The notes under the pieces were generated by a model, which was not told where the DNA came from, made no database searches, and worked only from the letters and a program-made list of their open reading frames with translations. The translations under genes and the position numbers were made by a program. From positions 1 to 29,974 of the forward strand of contig CAJWWH010000006.1 of the NCBI GenBank assembly GCA_913048545.1: DNA of 29,974 nt, in the 5' to 3' direction. Source of the stretch: an uncultured Opitutia bacterium. GTDB lineage: Bacteria > Verrucomicrobiota > Verrucomicrobiae > Opitutales > MB11C04. Shown piece by piece: positions 1 through 7,250 of the stretch. The first letter of the stretch is position 1, and the number at the start of each line of letters is the position of its first letter.

Positions 1-567
1 TGTCTATCCCTTGCATTCGGATCCGCACATGGGGGCACGAATGGCTGGCTATGGTACAACTATTTCCCCTGGGTCTATTCCGAAGATGAAGGGAACTGGC
101 TTTACATTCGGGCACAGGGAGACCAAATGCTTGCCTACAGCGCACGGGATAAAGTGTGGCGGTCATTTGAATCCAAGGCGAGCGAACGATCTAAATACTT
201 CTCATCCCTAAGTACTCGGGAGGGCATTATACAAGATGATTCAGGACTGTTCTATGAATATATAGCAAACGGATCAGGACAGAAACCAACGATGTCCGAC
301 CAAGTCACCGTTCATTACCACGGCACATTGGTGGACGGAACCGTATTTGACAGTTCAGTGCTGAGGGGTACTCCATCGAGCTTTCCGATGAGCGGTGTAA
401 TCGCTGGATTCTCAACCGGTCTGACCAAGCTGGGACTAGGCGGAAAGATTCGTCTCTACATCCCCCCTTCCCTTGCTTATGGCGACAATCCAAGAGCAGG
501 GGGCGTAATCAAACCCGGGGACATACTGATCTTTGAAGTCGAATTACTCGCAATCTCACCGAATTAA
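1..567 (+). CDS. FKBP-type peptidyl-prolyl cis-trans isomerase with N-terminal WLY module (5' end outside window)
   Basis: The reading frame is open from base 1 to the TAA at 565-567, so the N-terminus lies outside the window. The ATG at 127 is not the true start, because coding-like sequence continues upstream of it. The visible N-terminal part (bases about 40-165) is Trp/Tyr-rich (WLWYNYFPWVYS, NWLYI) and matches a module in the large secreted protein at 1411-5184. A short linker leads to a complete FKBP domain from about base 290: VHYHGTL, VFDSS, GVIAGF, IPPSLAYG and GDILIFEVEL. FKBP enzymes catalyse cis-trans isomerisation of Xaa-Pro bonds during folding. The pocket Trp usually found in 'VIxGW' is Phe here. 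With the WLY module, an envelope location is likely but inferred, since the signal peptide would be outside the window. The gene is convergent with the M14 gene, 25 bp away. Confidence 0.88.
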   Translation, partial: CLSLAFGSAHGGTNGWLWYNYFPWVYSEDEGNWLYIRAQGDQMLAYSARDKVWRSFESKASERSKYFSSLSTREGIIQDDSGLFYEYIANGSGQKPTMSDQVTVHYHGTLVDGTVFDSSVLRGTPSSFPMSGVIAGFSTGLTKLGLGGKIRLYIPPSLAYGDNPRAGGVIKPGDILIFEVELLAISPN

Positions 568-592
568 ATCGGGGCAGCTTGGAGGTGTCTTC

Positions 593-1351
593 TTATTCTT
601 GAATACTGGTCACTGCCCGTTGAATCATTGCCGACTGGGCCTCTATTCGGAGATTTAAGTCAAATTCGGAAGGGGTCTCAAAAGTGAAGGCGGGACATTT
701 GTGCCGACGATAAAAATAAAGTGCTTCCGGAATCCCGTCTTCTGGCGGATTAGTTGGCCGGGGCCGAATAATCCCATTTCTTGCCCGCCGACCGTCAATC
801 ATTCGTCTCGGGTCAGGTTGGATCCACGGTTGAGAAGACTGTATTATTCCTTCCGCCCGTCCGTTGGATCGTCCGTTACCGGACGGTTCATAAAGATAGA
901 CCCCCTGACCGTCAAAATCTTCATGTAAAGTAAGCATGAGGGAGAAATGAATTTTATCGGTTTTTTCCTTAATCTTATGAACGAGCGGATTTTGGGCATT
1001 ATGCCAGACACGGTTCAAATCAATACCATGAGCATCCAGCCGAGAATTGTTCTCCAGTCCCCAGGGATTGAGACAGGGCTAAATCAACAAGGGAAGCGAG
1101 CTTAACTGCTTCTGCCTGGATTCTGCCCACCTCAGCAGGCCTTCCGTGGAACCGGCTTCGTCCCCGTGAATGCCGGCGGAAAGATAAATAGTCGGTTGTT
1201 CAAAAATTGCAGGAGAAACCACTTCATAACAGGGAAATCCATCAAGCTCAGTAATCTTACGCATCCGCATACCGGAGGCCCGGCAAAGCGAGCGCCAGCG
1301 TTGCAAAAGAAATTTGTAATTATGGCTGCGTTGCGGGCCTTTATATGCCAT
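593..1351 (-). pseudogene. M14-family zinc carboxypeptidase-like protein interrupted by an in-frame TAG
   Basis: One minus-strand frame from ATG 1351 to the stop at 593 encodes a full-length-looking M14 peptidase of about 250 residues, interrupted only by a TAG at 1081-1079 (codon 91). Before the stop is GIHGDEAGS (His62 and Glu65, expected zinc ligands). Immediately after it, in the same frame, comes PCLNPWGLENNSR and then DLNR. Further on are TLHEDFDG (third zinc ligand, about residue 143) and FETPSE (candidate catalytic Glu, about 225). Both halves belong to the same family and no frameshift is needed, so this is one gene with a nonsense codon, a base-call error, or much less likely amber readthrough. 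An AGGG-like sequence lies about 9 nt before the ATG. The family removes C-terminal or amide-linked amino acids; the substrate here cannot be named. It follows the beta-helix gene by 59 bp on the same strand. Confidence 0.8.
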
Positions 1352-1410
1352 TGAGTTTTCCCTGTCTTAGAAGGTTTACTAACCAGCCACTCCGTTCAAT
1401 AAAGCCGGTT

Positions 1411-4400
1411 TCAAATTGTTCTTAAGCAGAGCCTGAAACCAAGGACATTGTACCTTCCCGTAGGAACCATCCCCAGACGGGAAGCCGAGCGGACATCTTC
1501 AGGCGGATCGCTCCACCCACCACCACGAATCGATTTGGTGGAAGTGACTCCATTTTCAATAAAATCACTCCCTACACTGGTTTTGTAATTGGCGTCATAC
1601 CAATCCTCAGTCCACTCCCATACATTTCCGTTCATGTCATGAAAACCCCAGGGATTGGACGGGTACTGACCCGCAATGGTGGTTTGCCCGACATTCTTTA
1701 TATAATTTGCATTCGCAGAACTGATTGCTTCCCCCCATGAATACGATGAGGTTGTACCCGCACGGCAGGCGTATTCCCATTCCGACTCCGTGGGGAGGGA
1801 ATATTTCCATCCGGTTGGCAAACGACCTGCGATCTGTTCCAGATGGGTTAATCGTGCACAAAACGCATTGGCTTCCGCCCAACTGACTTTTTCCACCGGC
1901 CGCCTCCGCCCGGTATAACGGCTGGGTGCGATGCTGATACTCTCATTGTTATCGGTCATAACGGCCTCATACTGGGACTGCGTAACCTCATACTTTCCGA
2001 GATAAAATCCTTTGGTGACATTCACATCGTGCTGGGTCTCGTTGACCGCCCGGTTTGATTCATTCTCCGCACTCCCCATCATAAAAGAACCTGGCTCAAT
2101 CCAGATCATTTCCAAATTGGAAGCGGATTCGGAATAATGCGTCTTCGAGGAATTGTTAATCGCAGAAAGTTGAATGTAGCTGGGTTCCTCCTTATTCACC
2201 ACTGGTTCTCCGTCCGCGGAGGAGGACGAACGGATTCCCTCGGTAAATTTCGCCCATTCAATCCATGACTTCGAACCGAAGTGATAAAACAAGGGCAGGT
2301 TGTTGCCACTCATGAAATACAACCAGTCATTAGTGGCGGCATCATAAAAATAAGGATAAATTGTCCGGGTCGTGTAAAGCCAACCATGATCGGGGACAAA
2401 AAACCAGCCTTCCGTGTATGGCGTTGCCGGGGTTGCGGAAATTTCACTGGTAGTCTGAGGAGTCAAAACACGAACATCATCGACTTCGGTGCGATAGGGA
2501 ACCCATACCGCGTCTTTGTCCATAAACCCGTAAAAACCGAACCAGTTGGGAATCCATGTGGAGGGGAATTTAAAAATGAGTTCATCATTCATGTAGACGA
2601 TGTTTTTCTCATGGGTATGGATCACCGACACCCGGTATTGGGCGTCCATTTCACCGGCACGAATAATGTTAATCTCTTCTCCACTGACGGGATCCTGGTA
2701 GCTAAATTTTATCTGCAGTTTATTGGAGGATTCATCACGGTATGCCAGTTCGACACCAAATTTATTCTGAGTTTTCCCCGCTTCGAATTGAATCGCCCTC
2801 AAAGCAATACCGGTTCCCACCGGATTACCGCTTGGAATCAGTATCCTTCCTTCCACCCCGTACACTCCTTGTCCGATCACTTCCGCAAAGCTGTGCATCT
2901 TGGGGGATTTCACCACGCTCCCCTCGTAGGATGAATTTGTATCAAGAGCCGCTGCACCCCGGGGATATTTACTTGCGGTTGAATGCAAAAGTCCGGACCC
3001 ACCCAAAATCATCTTTCCCGCGGATACACTCGCTGGTTGAGAACCTTTCCACCAGGACTGTTCCCATTGAACAGGATCGAGGGAATTTTGACTGAAATTA
3101 TCATAGTCTTTCCAGATATAAACCATTTTATAAATCCTCAGTTCCTCCGCGACCTGATCGTACGCATTCTTTTCGATTAAATTGTAACTCAGTGGACTGG
3201 CAGTGACCATGTTTTGCCCTTCGTTTCTCCCGGCTACTTGAGCACTTTGAATAGAGGCGTTTAATTCGGTTGCAGTGTAAAGATTGAATTCAGCTGGATT
3301 CGTCTGAACATATGTGATCCCCGTTGCATTGCCCTCACTTTTAGCCAACGCAATTTTTTGCGGCATATCCTTACTTAGAAATTCAACGATATGAAGATCC
3401 GAGACAGCCGGGTTGGACCCTATGCTCACCTCCTCCATATCTAAAAGGGTATCATTATCCGAATCATTCGAATCCACCCGGCTTCCATGGATAACCAGCT
3501 CGTCGTAATTTGTCAGTCCATCCCCATCGGTGTCATTGAGATCTTTAATGAAATTGGCAGTCACATTCCTGTCCCGGTCCACCAAAACAGCGGTTGGATT
3601 CGCGGTTCCGTTTGCATCCCCTGTCCAACTCTGAAAAAGATATCCCAGTTGAGGGACAGCGGAAATGGATTGTGTTGAATTTTCCTCAAATATACCTGAC
3701 CCCGCTAATACTCCAGTGTCCAAAGGACTGGAAAAAAGCGAAACCGTATGTAAAACCATTAACTGATCGCCATATTCGTAGGCACCTAAGTCAATTTTTC
3801 CGTTCTGTACACGAACAAATCCGGCCAAATCATAACGGGGCGCATTCAGTGCTTCCCTTCCAAAATCGATTGCCGGAGATCCTGTCTGTAAACGAAAACC
3901 GTCATCTTTCGTAAACCATATACCGTCCAATCCGTTCGGATTGGAAACATTACTGAACAATGGATCACTCGCCACCGCACGGTTATCTCCAGTCCAGCCT
4001 TGAAAGATCGACGGATAGGAAACCGAACCATTCCAGTCCCCGGTCACCCCATGGCTTTCGGTGCCACTACTCAGGTTCTTCCACAGAATGGAATTGTTCA
4101 ATGTCGGGATTTTGGAACTGAGCTTGGATATGCCCAATCCGCCTCCTTCCATACCCGCATAATTAGTTACCACATTACAGTTATTAAGAGTCGTGGTGGA
4201 TTTGTAAAAAAAGAGACCTCCTCCCCGATAAGTCGCATTATTCTCGGTAAAAACATTATTATGGAAAACAGTGGATGCACTTTCCTGATAGCTTCCCGCT
4301 CCATAATCCGCAAAATTTCCAACAAACACACAATTTGAAAAGAATGGGGAAGAATTGATCAGAAAAACGCCCCCACCATTTCCCGTGACAATATTGGCAA

Positions 4401-5184
4401 CAAACACACTGTCTGAAATCGTCCCGTTCATTTGAATTCCCCACAAACCCCCACCCTGATAAGTGGCATTGTTTTCTGAAAAAACACAGTTTGTGAGCAT
4501 GGGAGTGGAATTGGCATGCGACATCGCCCCCCCATATCCATTCTTTCCTTCCAATCCGGCCAAATTACCCGAAAAATTGCAGTCTATAAATGAGGAGTTT
4601 GCGGAAGCGTTGTAAATCGCCCCACCCTGCTCTTTGGCCGAGTTTCCCACAAATGAACAGCCCCGAATAACGGGCGATCCGTTTTCGATGTACATTCCGC
4701 CCCCCCGGTTATGCGGCGATTCACTTTGATCCGCGTATCCATTGACCACCCGGAATCCTTGAAGAATTGAAGATTTATCCAATCCGACCGCACTGAGCAC
4801 ATGGATACTCCAATCGGTTGAATTGACATCAATTTCTCCACTTAGAATGGTTTGATTGGTGTCTCCTTTAGGTTCTCGTTTTGACTCATTTCCCACAAAT
4901 CCACCAAACACCCCAACTCCGTTCACCAGATTGAAAGTCGCCATTCGATCCCCTTGTTTTTGGGCCGATCCCTGATCAGGCATGTAGATACCTTCGGCTA
5001 CCCAAATTTCATCTCCACTTGTGGCAACCGACAACGCATCCTGTAAATGGTTAAAAGCATTTGTCCAAAGTAACCCATTCCCCCCTGCGTTTGCATTGTC
5101 ATCCACAAATAAAATCTTGGCATTGAGTGACAATCCGGATGCAAAAATAACCACGAACCGAAGAAGGTTAAAAAAAGTTTGCAT
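1411..5184 (-). CDS. Large secreted multidomain protein: beta-helix / InlB-like / Asp-rich repeats / LamG-like / WLY / FGE-like
   Basis: This very long protein has about 1,257 residues from ATG 5184; an upstream in-frame ATG at 5208 would add 8. I prefer 5184 because it gives a compact signal peptide (MQTFFNLLRFVVIFASGLSL). Residues below are numbered from 5208. Residues 30-480 are POMP/pectate-lyase-like parallel beta-helix repeats of about 24 residues (GGGL..., NCVFSENNAT). Residues 483-552 form a divergent InlB-type repeat (GYLFQSWTGDANG). Residues 551-603 carry thrombospondin-3-like Asp repeats (DTDGDGLTNYDE). Residues 710-913 look like a LamG/concanavalin fold, and 930-993 are the WLY module. 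Residues 1033-1265 are FGE/SUMF1-like (PGSFMMGS, MNGNVWEWTEDW, RGGGW, GFRLCLR). The cysteine pair of true FGEs is absent from the GGGW...SASR stretch, so sulfatase activation is unlikely. Probable role: surface adhesion or glycan binding (inference). Confidence 0.87.
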   Translation of the reverse strand: MQTFFNLLRFVVIFASGLSLNAKILFVDDNANAGGNGLLWTNAFNHLQDALSVATSGDEIWVAEGIYMPDQGSAQKQGDRMATFNLVNGVGVFGGFVGNESKREPKGDTNQTILSGEIDVNSTDWSIHVLSAVGLDKSSILQGFRVVNGYADQSESPHNRGGGMYIENGSPVIRGCSFVGNSAKEQGGAIYNASANSSFIDCNFSGNLAGLEGKNGYGGAMSHANSTPMLTNCVFSENNATYQGGGLWGIQMNGTISDSVFVANIVTGNGGGVFLINSSPFFSNCVFVGNFADYGAGSYQESASTVFHNNVFTENNATYRGGGLFFYKSTTTLNNCNVVTNYAGMEGGGLGISKLSSKIPTLNNSILWKNLSSGTESHGVTGDWNGSVSYPSIFQGWTGDNRAVASDPLFSNVSNPNGLDGIWFTKDDGFRLQTGSPAIDFGREALNAPRYDLAGFVRVQNGKIDLGAYEYGDQLMVLHTVSLFSSPLDTGVLAGSGIFEENSTQSISAVPQLGYLFQSWTGDANGTANPTAVLVDRDRNVTANFIKDLNDTDGDGLTNYDELVIHGSRVDSNDSDNDTLLDMEEVSIGSNPAVSDLHIVEFLSKDMPQKIALAKSEGNATGITYVQTNPAEFNLYTATELNASIQSAQVAGRNEGQNMVTASPLSYNLIEKNAYDQVAEELRIYKMVYIWKDYDNFSQNSLDPVQWEQSWWKGSQPASVSAGKMILGGSGLLHSTASKYPRGAAALDTNSSYEGSVVKSPKMHSFAEVIGQGVYGVEGRILIPSGNPVGTGIALRAIQFEAGKTQNKFGVELAYRDESSNKLQIKFSYQDPVSGEEINIIRAGEMDAQYRVSVIHTHEKNIVYMNDELIFKFPSTWIPNWFGFYGFMDKDAVWVPYRTEVDDVRVLTPQTTSEISATPATPYTEGWFFVPDHGWLYTTRTIYPYFYDAATNDWLYFMSGNNLPLFYHFGSKSWIEWAKFTEGIRSSSSADGEPVVNKEEPSYIQLSAINNSSKTHYSESASNLEMIWIEPGSFMMGSAENESNRAVNETQHDVNVTKGFYLGKYEVTQSQYEAVMTDNNESISIAPSRYTGRRRPVEKVSWAEANAFCARLTHLEQIAGRLPTGWKYSLPTESEWEYACRAGTTSSYSWGEAISSANANYIKNVGQTTIAGQYPSNPWGFHDMNGNVWEWTEDWYDANYKTSVGSDFIENGVTSTKSIRGGGWSDPPEDVRSASRLGMVPTGRYNVLGFRLCLRTI

Positions 5185-5375
5185 TGTCTTTTGTCTACTT
5201 TCTATCATCTGAATGTCAATTACTATAGAAAAAGGGCTGTCAGGGCATTTAGGGTAGTTGAAAGAATATGTTTATATAAAACTTCTTTGCGTTCATAATC
5301 GAACAAAAAAATTTCGCTTTTCACCATGTACCACTATTCCTGTAGACAAACTCTCAATCTCAACTCGATCCTAGA

Positions 5376-5591
5376 ATGAATTTCAATTGGGAAGCAACTA
5401 TTTGGTACGCCCTGCTCATTGACTGTGTCGGAGTGCTGGTAATCGCCTTTTTTTTCTCTGACTGGTATCAGAAAACCTTTCCATCTGTCCACAGATATTT
5501 CCCCTTATCTACGGGATGGTGCATTTTCTATGCGGCATTGATTGCCTGGATAGGCGTCCTGCTTTTCCGGTTTGAAGTACTACCTTGGTGA
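5376..5591 (+). CDS. Small two-helix membrane protein, function unknown
   Basis: This 71-residue protein starts MNFNWEATIWY and has two hydrophobic segments, about residues 8-27 (YALLIDCVGVLVIAFFF) and 46-66 (GWCIFYAALIAWIGVLLF). They are joined by a short polar loop containing HRYFPLS. It is probably an inner-membrane protein. No clear ribosome-binding site precedes the ATG. The stop lies 32 bp from the convergent end of the MORN-repeat gene. The aromatic, strongly amphipathic composition looks like a real protein rather than chance, and it fills the only sizeable plus-strand opening here. I do not recognise a family with certainty. Confidence 0.6.
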   Translation: MNFNWEATIWYALLIDCVGVLVIAFFFSDWYQKTFPSVHRYFPLSTGWCIFYAALIAWIGVLLFRFEVLPW

Positions 5592-5623
5592 AGTCCGGAG
5601 AGCCAAAAATCGTCACCCGCTAA

Positions 5624-6406
5624 TTATTCAGAATCATCATCACCGTATTTCGTTGAAATGGATTTCCCGTCCCTGAACACTTTTTTATAGAGAACAGTTC
5701 CGTCCTCCCTGTAATAAGTCCATTCTCCAAATCGTTGCCCTCCCTTATAATTCCCTTCCTGACGTTTTTGACCATTCTCGAACCACCAGATTAACGGACC
5801 GTCCCGCTTGTCATTCCAGTGTGTATAATCCATCCATTTTTCTCCGCTCTCAAACCAGGATCTTGCATTTCCATCCTTCAATCCATTTTTATAATTTTCC
5901 TCAACTTTCAAATTCCCGTTTTCATACCACGAACGGGTCAGTCCATCCCTTTTCCCAAAGGAATATCTGACTTCCAGCATACTCTGCCCTGTGGGATACC
6001 AAAAACGCGTGATTCCATTAAACTGACTCCCGTCCAATTGCTCGCTTCCCTCAGGAATTGACTGAATCGACAAGCCGCCCGGGATGACTTCCACCGAATA
6101 CAAAGGAATCCCATTCGGTTTCCATCGACTCACTTGATCCACTAAACCAAGAGACAATCTTACCAAAACCTCTACCTGTGTGTTGGGATATAACTTCCGG
6201 ATGTACCCGGTCAAGGGTTCTTCCGCATTGGGAGCGAAAATCACTCCGTTCCTGTCCTGCAAGTTTTCCCAGCTTATTGCCTGTTCATAAACTTCCAGGT
6301 CAACCTGAGTATTGTTAAAATCGACCGCTTGCAGATTGGCTGGCAGACCCAGGAAGAGGAGAGAAAAAGTAAAATAGAATCCAACTATGTTTTTAAACCG
6401 ATCCAT
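5624..6406 (-). CDS. Secreted MORN-repeat / YwqK-like protein
   Basis: I chose the ATG at 6406 because the protein then begins with a normal signal peptide (MDRFKNIVGFYFTFSLLFLG, cleavage near NLQA). The longer frame to 6499 would place a terminator hairpin inside the coding sequence. The mature protein of about 235 residues has a first half without a recognised domain. The second half has about five tandem repeats of roughly 22-24 residues with the pattern W(Y/F)xxxGxxxxxxxYxxGxxxG, for example SWYENGNLKVEENYKNGLKDG. This is typical of MORN_2/YwqK-type repeats. Many members are annotated 'antitoxin YwqK family', but nothing in the neighbourhood looks like a toxin, so I read it as an envelope or periplasmic repeat protein. 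It is convergent with the small membrane protein at 5376. Confidence 0.82.
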   Translation of the reverse strand: MDRFKNIVGFYFTFSLLFLGLPANLQAVDFNNTQVDLEVYEQAISWENLQDRNGVIFAPNAEEPLTGYIRKLYPNTQVEVLVRLSLGLVDQVSRWKPNGIPLYSVEVIPGGLSIQSIPEGSEQLDGSQFNGITRFWYPTGQSMLEVRYSFGKRDGLTRSWYENGNLKVEENYKNGLKDGNARSWFESGEKWMDYTHWNDKRDGPLIWWFENGQKRQEGNYKGGQRFGEWTYYREDGTVLYKKVFRDGKSISTKYGDDDSE

Positions 6407-6805
6407 CAAACTAATCAGCAAGCATACCAATCGAATGTCAATCTTTACAAAAAAAAGGCATGTGCCTTCCTCTGACACATGCCTCACATGGTAAACCATG
6501 AAACCCTTTCCTCATAATAAGGTTTTGCATAATTAATGCCAATTTTGCTTTTTAATTCAAAAAGTACCTTTTTATACCCACTATTTTTTATTTCTATCCT
6601 TTTGAAAACACGGAAATGAACAAACACCGGAAGGAAGAGCAAAAGAACACTTAATACTTAGGTTTTTCCAAACCACAATAAAAACGAATGAAAGAACCCC
6701 CTTTTCCGAGTAACAGGAAAAAACGAAAAATCCCAAAAAGGATTCTAAACCATAAGCCTGGACAGAACGACTATGTTCCGATGATACGGAACCCGACGAA
6801 AACAG
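6407..6805. other. Intergenic region, 399 bp, with terminator hairpins
   Basis: No convincing gene lies between the two minus-strand genes. The region is A/T-rich and holds a strong minus-strand terminator at 6449-6484. Next to it is a small perfect hairpin, CATGG-TAAA-CCATG (6487-6500), and a looser pair, AAACC/GGTTT, around 6501-6525. A further 5-bp inverted repeat, GTTCC/GGAAC, sits at about 6775-6792 just after the stop of the small anchored protein. A 75-codon plus-strand frame at 6688-6915 overlaps that gene and has no coding character. The roughly 300 nt between the gene end and the terminator may be a long 3' UTR or a small RNA. Confidence 0.55.
6449..6484 (-). terminator. Rho-independent terminator (minus strand)
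   Basis: A perfect 9-bp inverted repeat, AGGCATGTG / CACATGCCT (6456-6464 and 6476-6484), has an 11-nt loop. Read on the minus strand, it is followed by a run of eight T (complement of A at 6449-6456). It would end transcripts coming from the gene at 6806-7108, about 320 nt downstream of its stop codon. The same stem sequence recurs in the terminator at 26062-26097. Confidence 0.75.
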
Positions 6806-7108
6806 TTACCACTTGCGTAAGAGTTCTTCCCAGTAACTGTCCATACTTTCCGCATCAGGAAAGGACTTGGTCACGGATGCATCCGAGCTTTTCCCGTCGT
6901 GATACAAAAAGATAATTTTGTTCGTAGCCTGGTCTTTCTTGAATAAATAAACCTGATCCTTATTCACGCAGATTGGGTTCCCTTTATCGTCCACTCCCGC
7001 TTTAATCACGCTCAGGGATGCTTCCGATTTATTAATCAACGCTCCCATAAAGAACGAAGCAGATAGTAACACAATAATTCCCATTAACACTTTATTATTT
7101 TTGCACAT
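6806..7108 (-). CDS. Small membrane-anchored or secreted protein, function unknown
   Basis: ATG 7108 is chosen over the upstream in-frame ATG at 7135 because GGGAGA (7117-7122) lies 8 nt before it. The resulting protein has about 100 residues. It begins with a basic stretch and a hydrophobic segment (MGIIVLLSASFFMGALI), which is a signal anchor or signal peptide, followed by a soluble part of about 70 residues. That part contains DDKGNPICVNKDQVYLFKKD and ends in SYWEELLRKW. It has a single Cys after the anchor and no lipobox that I would defend. No family recognised. The nearest plus-strand gene (7251) is divergent, 142 bp away. Confidence 0.65.
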   Translation of the reverse strand: MCKNNKVLMGIIVLLSASFFMGALINKSEASLSVIKAGVDDKGNPICVNKDQVYLFKKDQATNKIIFLYHDGKSSDASVTKSFPDAESMDSYWEELLRKW

Positions 7109-7116
7109 AAGATTTT

Positions 7117-7122
7117 TCTCCC
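7117..7122 (-). promoter_or_regulatory. Ribosome-binding site GGGAGA deciding the 7108 start
   Basis: On the minus strand GGGAGA sits 8 nt before ATG 7108, at optimal Shine-Dalgarno spacing. It favours this start over the ATG at 7135. Few other genes in this window have a strong Shine-Dalgarno sequence. Confidence 0.6.
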
Positions 7123-7250
7123 GTAATTTAAACATATCGTTATCCTATGAAAAAAGAATCTTCCGGGAATAGCAAAAGAAATTCTTAAAATTCTACTTCT
7201 TCCTTGCTGATTCCTCGTATAAAATCCTAGCTAATAAAATATTTCTGATC

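Noticed and set aside
1079..1081. TAG as pyrrolysine or another recoded codon
   Set aside because: No pyrrolysine genes or suppressor tRNA are visible in the window, and one interrupted gene is not enough to claim recoding. Mutation or base-call error is simpler.
1411..2110. Sulfatase-activating formylglycine-generating enzyme
   Set aside because: The domain has the fold motifs but not the cysteine pair expected for catalysis, and it is fused to a secreted beta-helix protein.
2281..2934. A 217-codon open frame on the plus strand inside the large secreted protein gene
   Set aside because: It is antisense to the WLY/LamG-like region of a clearly coding frame, has no recognisable domain, no ribosome-binding site and an amino-acid mix typical of a shadow frame.
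4160..4720. DNA-level tandem repeats in the beta-helix region
   Set aside because: The repetition is at the protein level (about 24-residue beta-helix turns). The bases have diverged, so it is not a separate repeat element.
5209..5375. TTGACA near 5218 on the minus strand as promoter of the large secreted protein
   Set aside because: The only -10 candidate at suitable spacing (TAGACA) is weak and nearly touches the start codon, so I do not call it.
5624..6406. YwqK-like repeats as the antitoxin of a toxin-antitoxin pair
   Set aside because: The family name is historical. This copy has a signal peptide and no toxin-like neighbour, so an antitoxin role is not supported.
6688..6915. Possible small plus-strand gene (75 codons) in the 6407-6805 gap
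   Set aside because: Its second half is antisense to the small anchored protein at 6806-7108. Its composition (Lys/Arg/Pro-rich, no hydrophobic core) looks like translated A-rich spacer.
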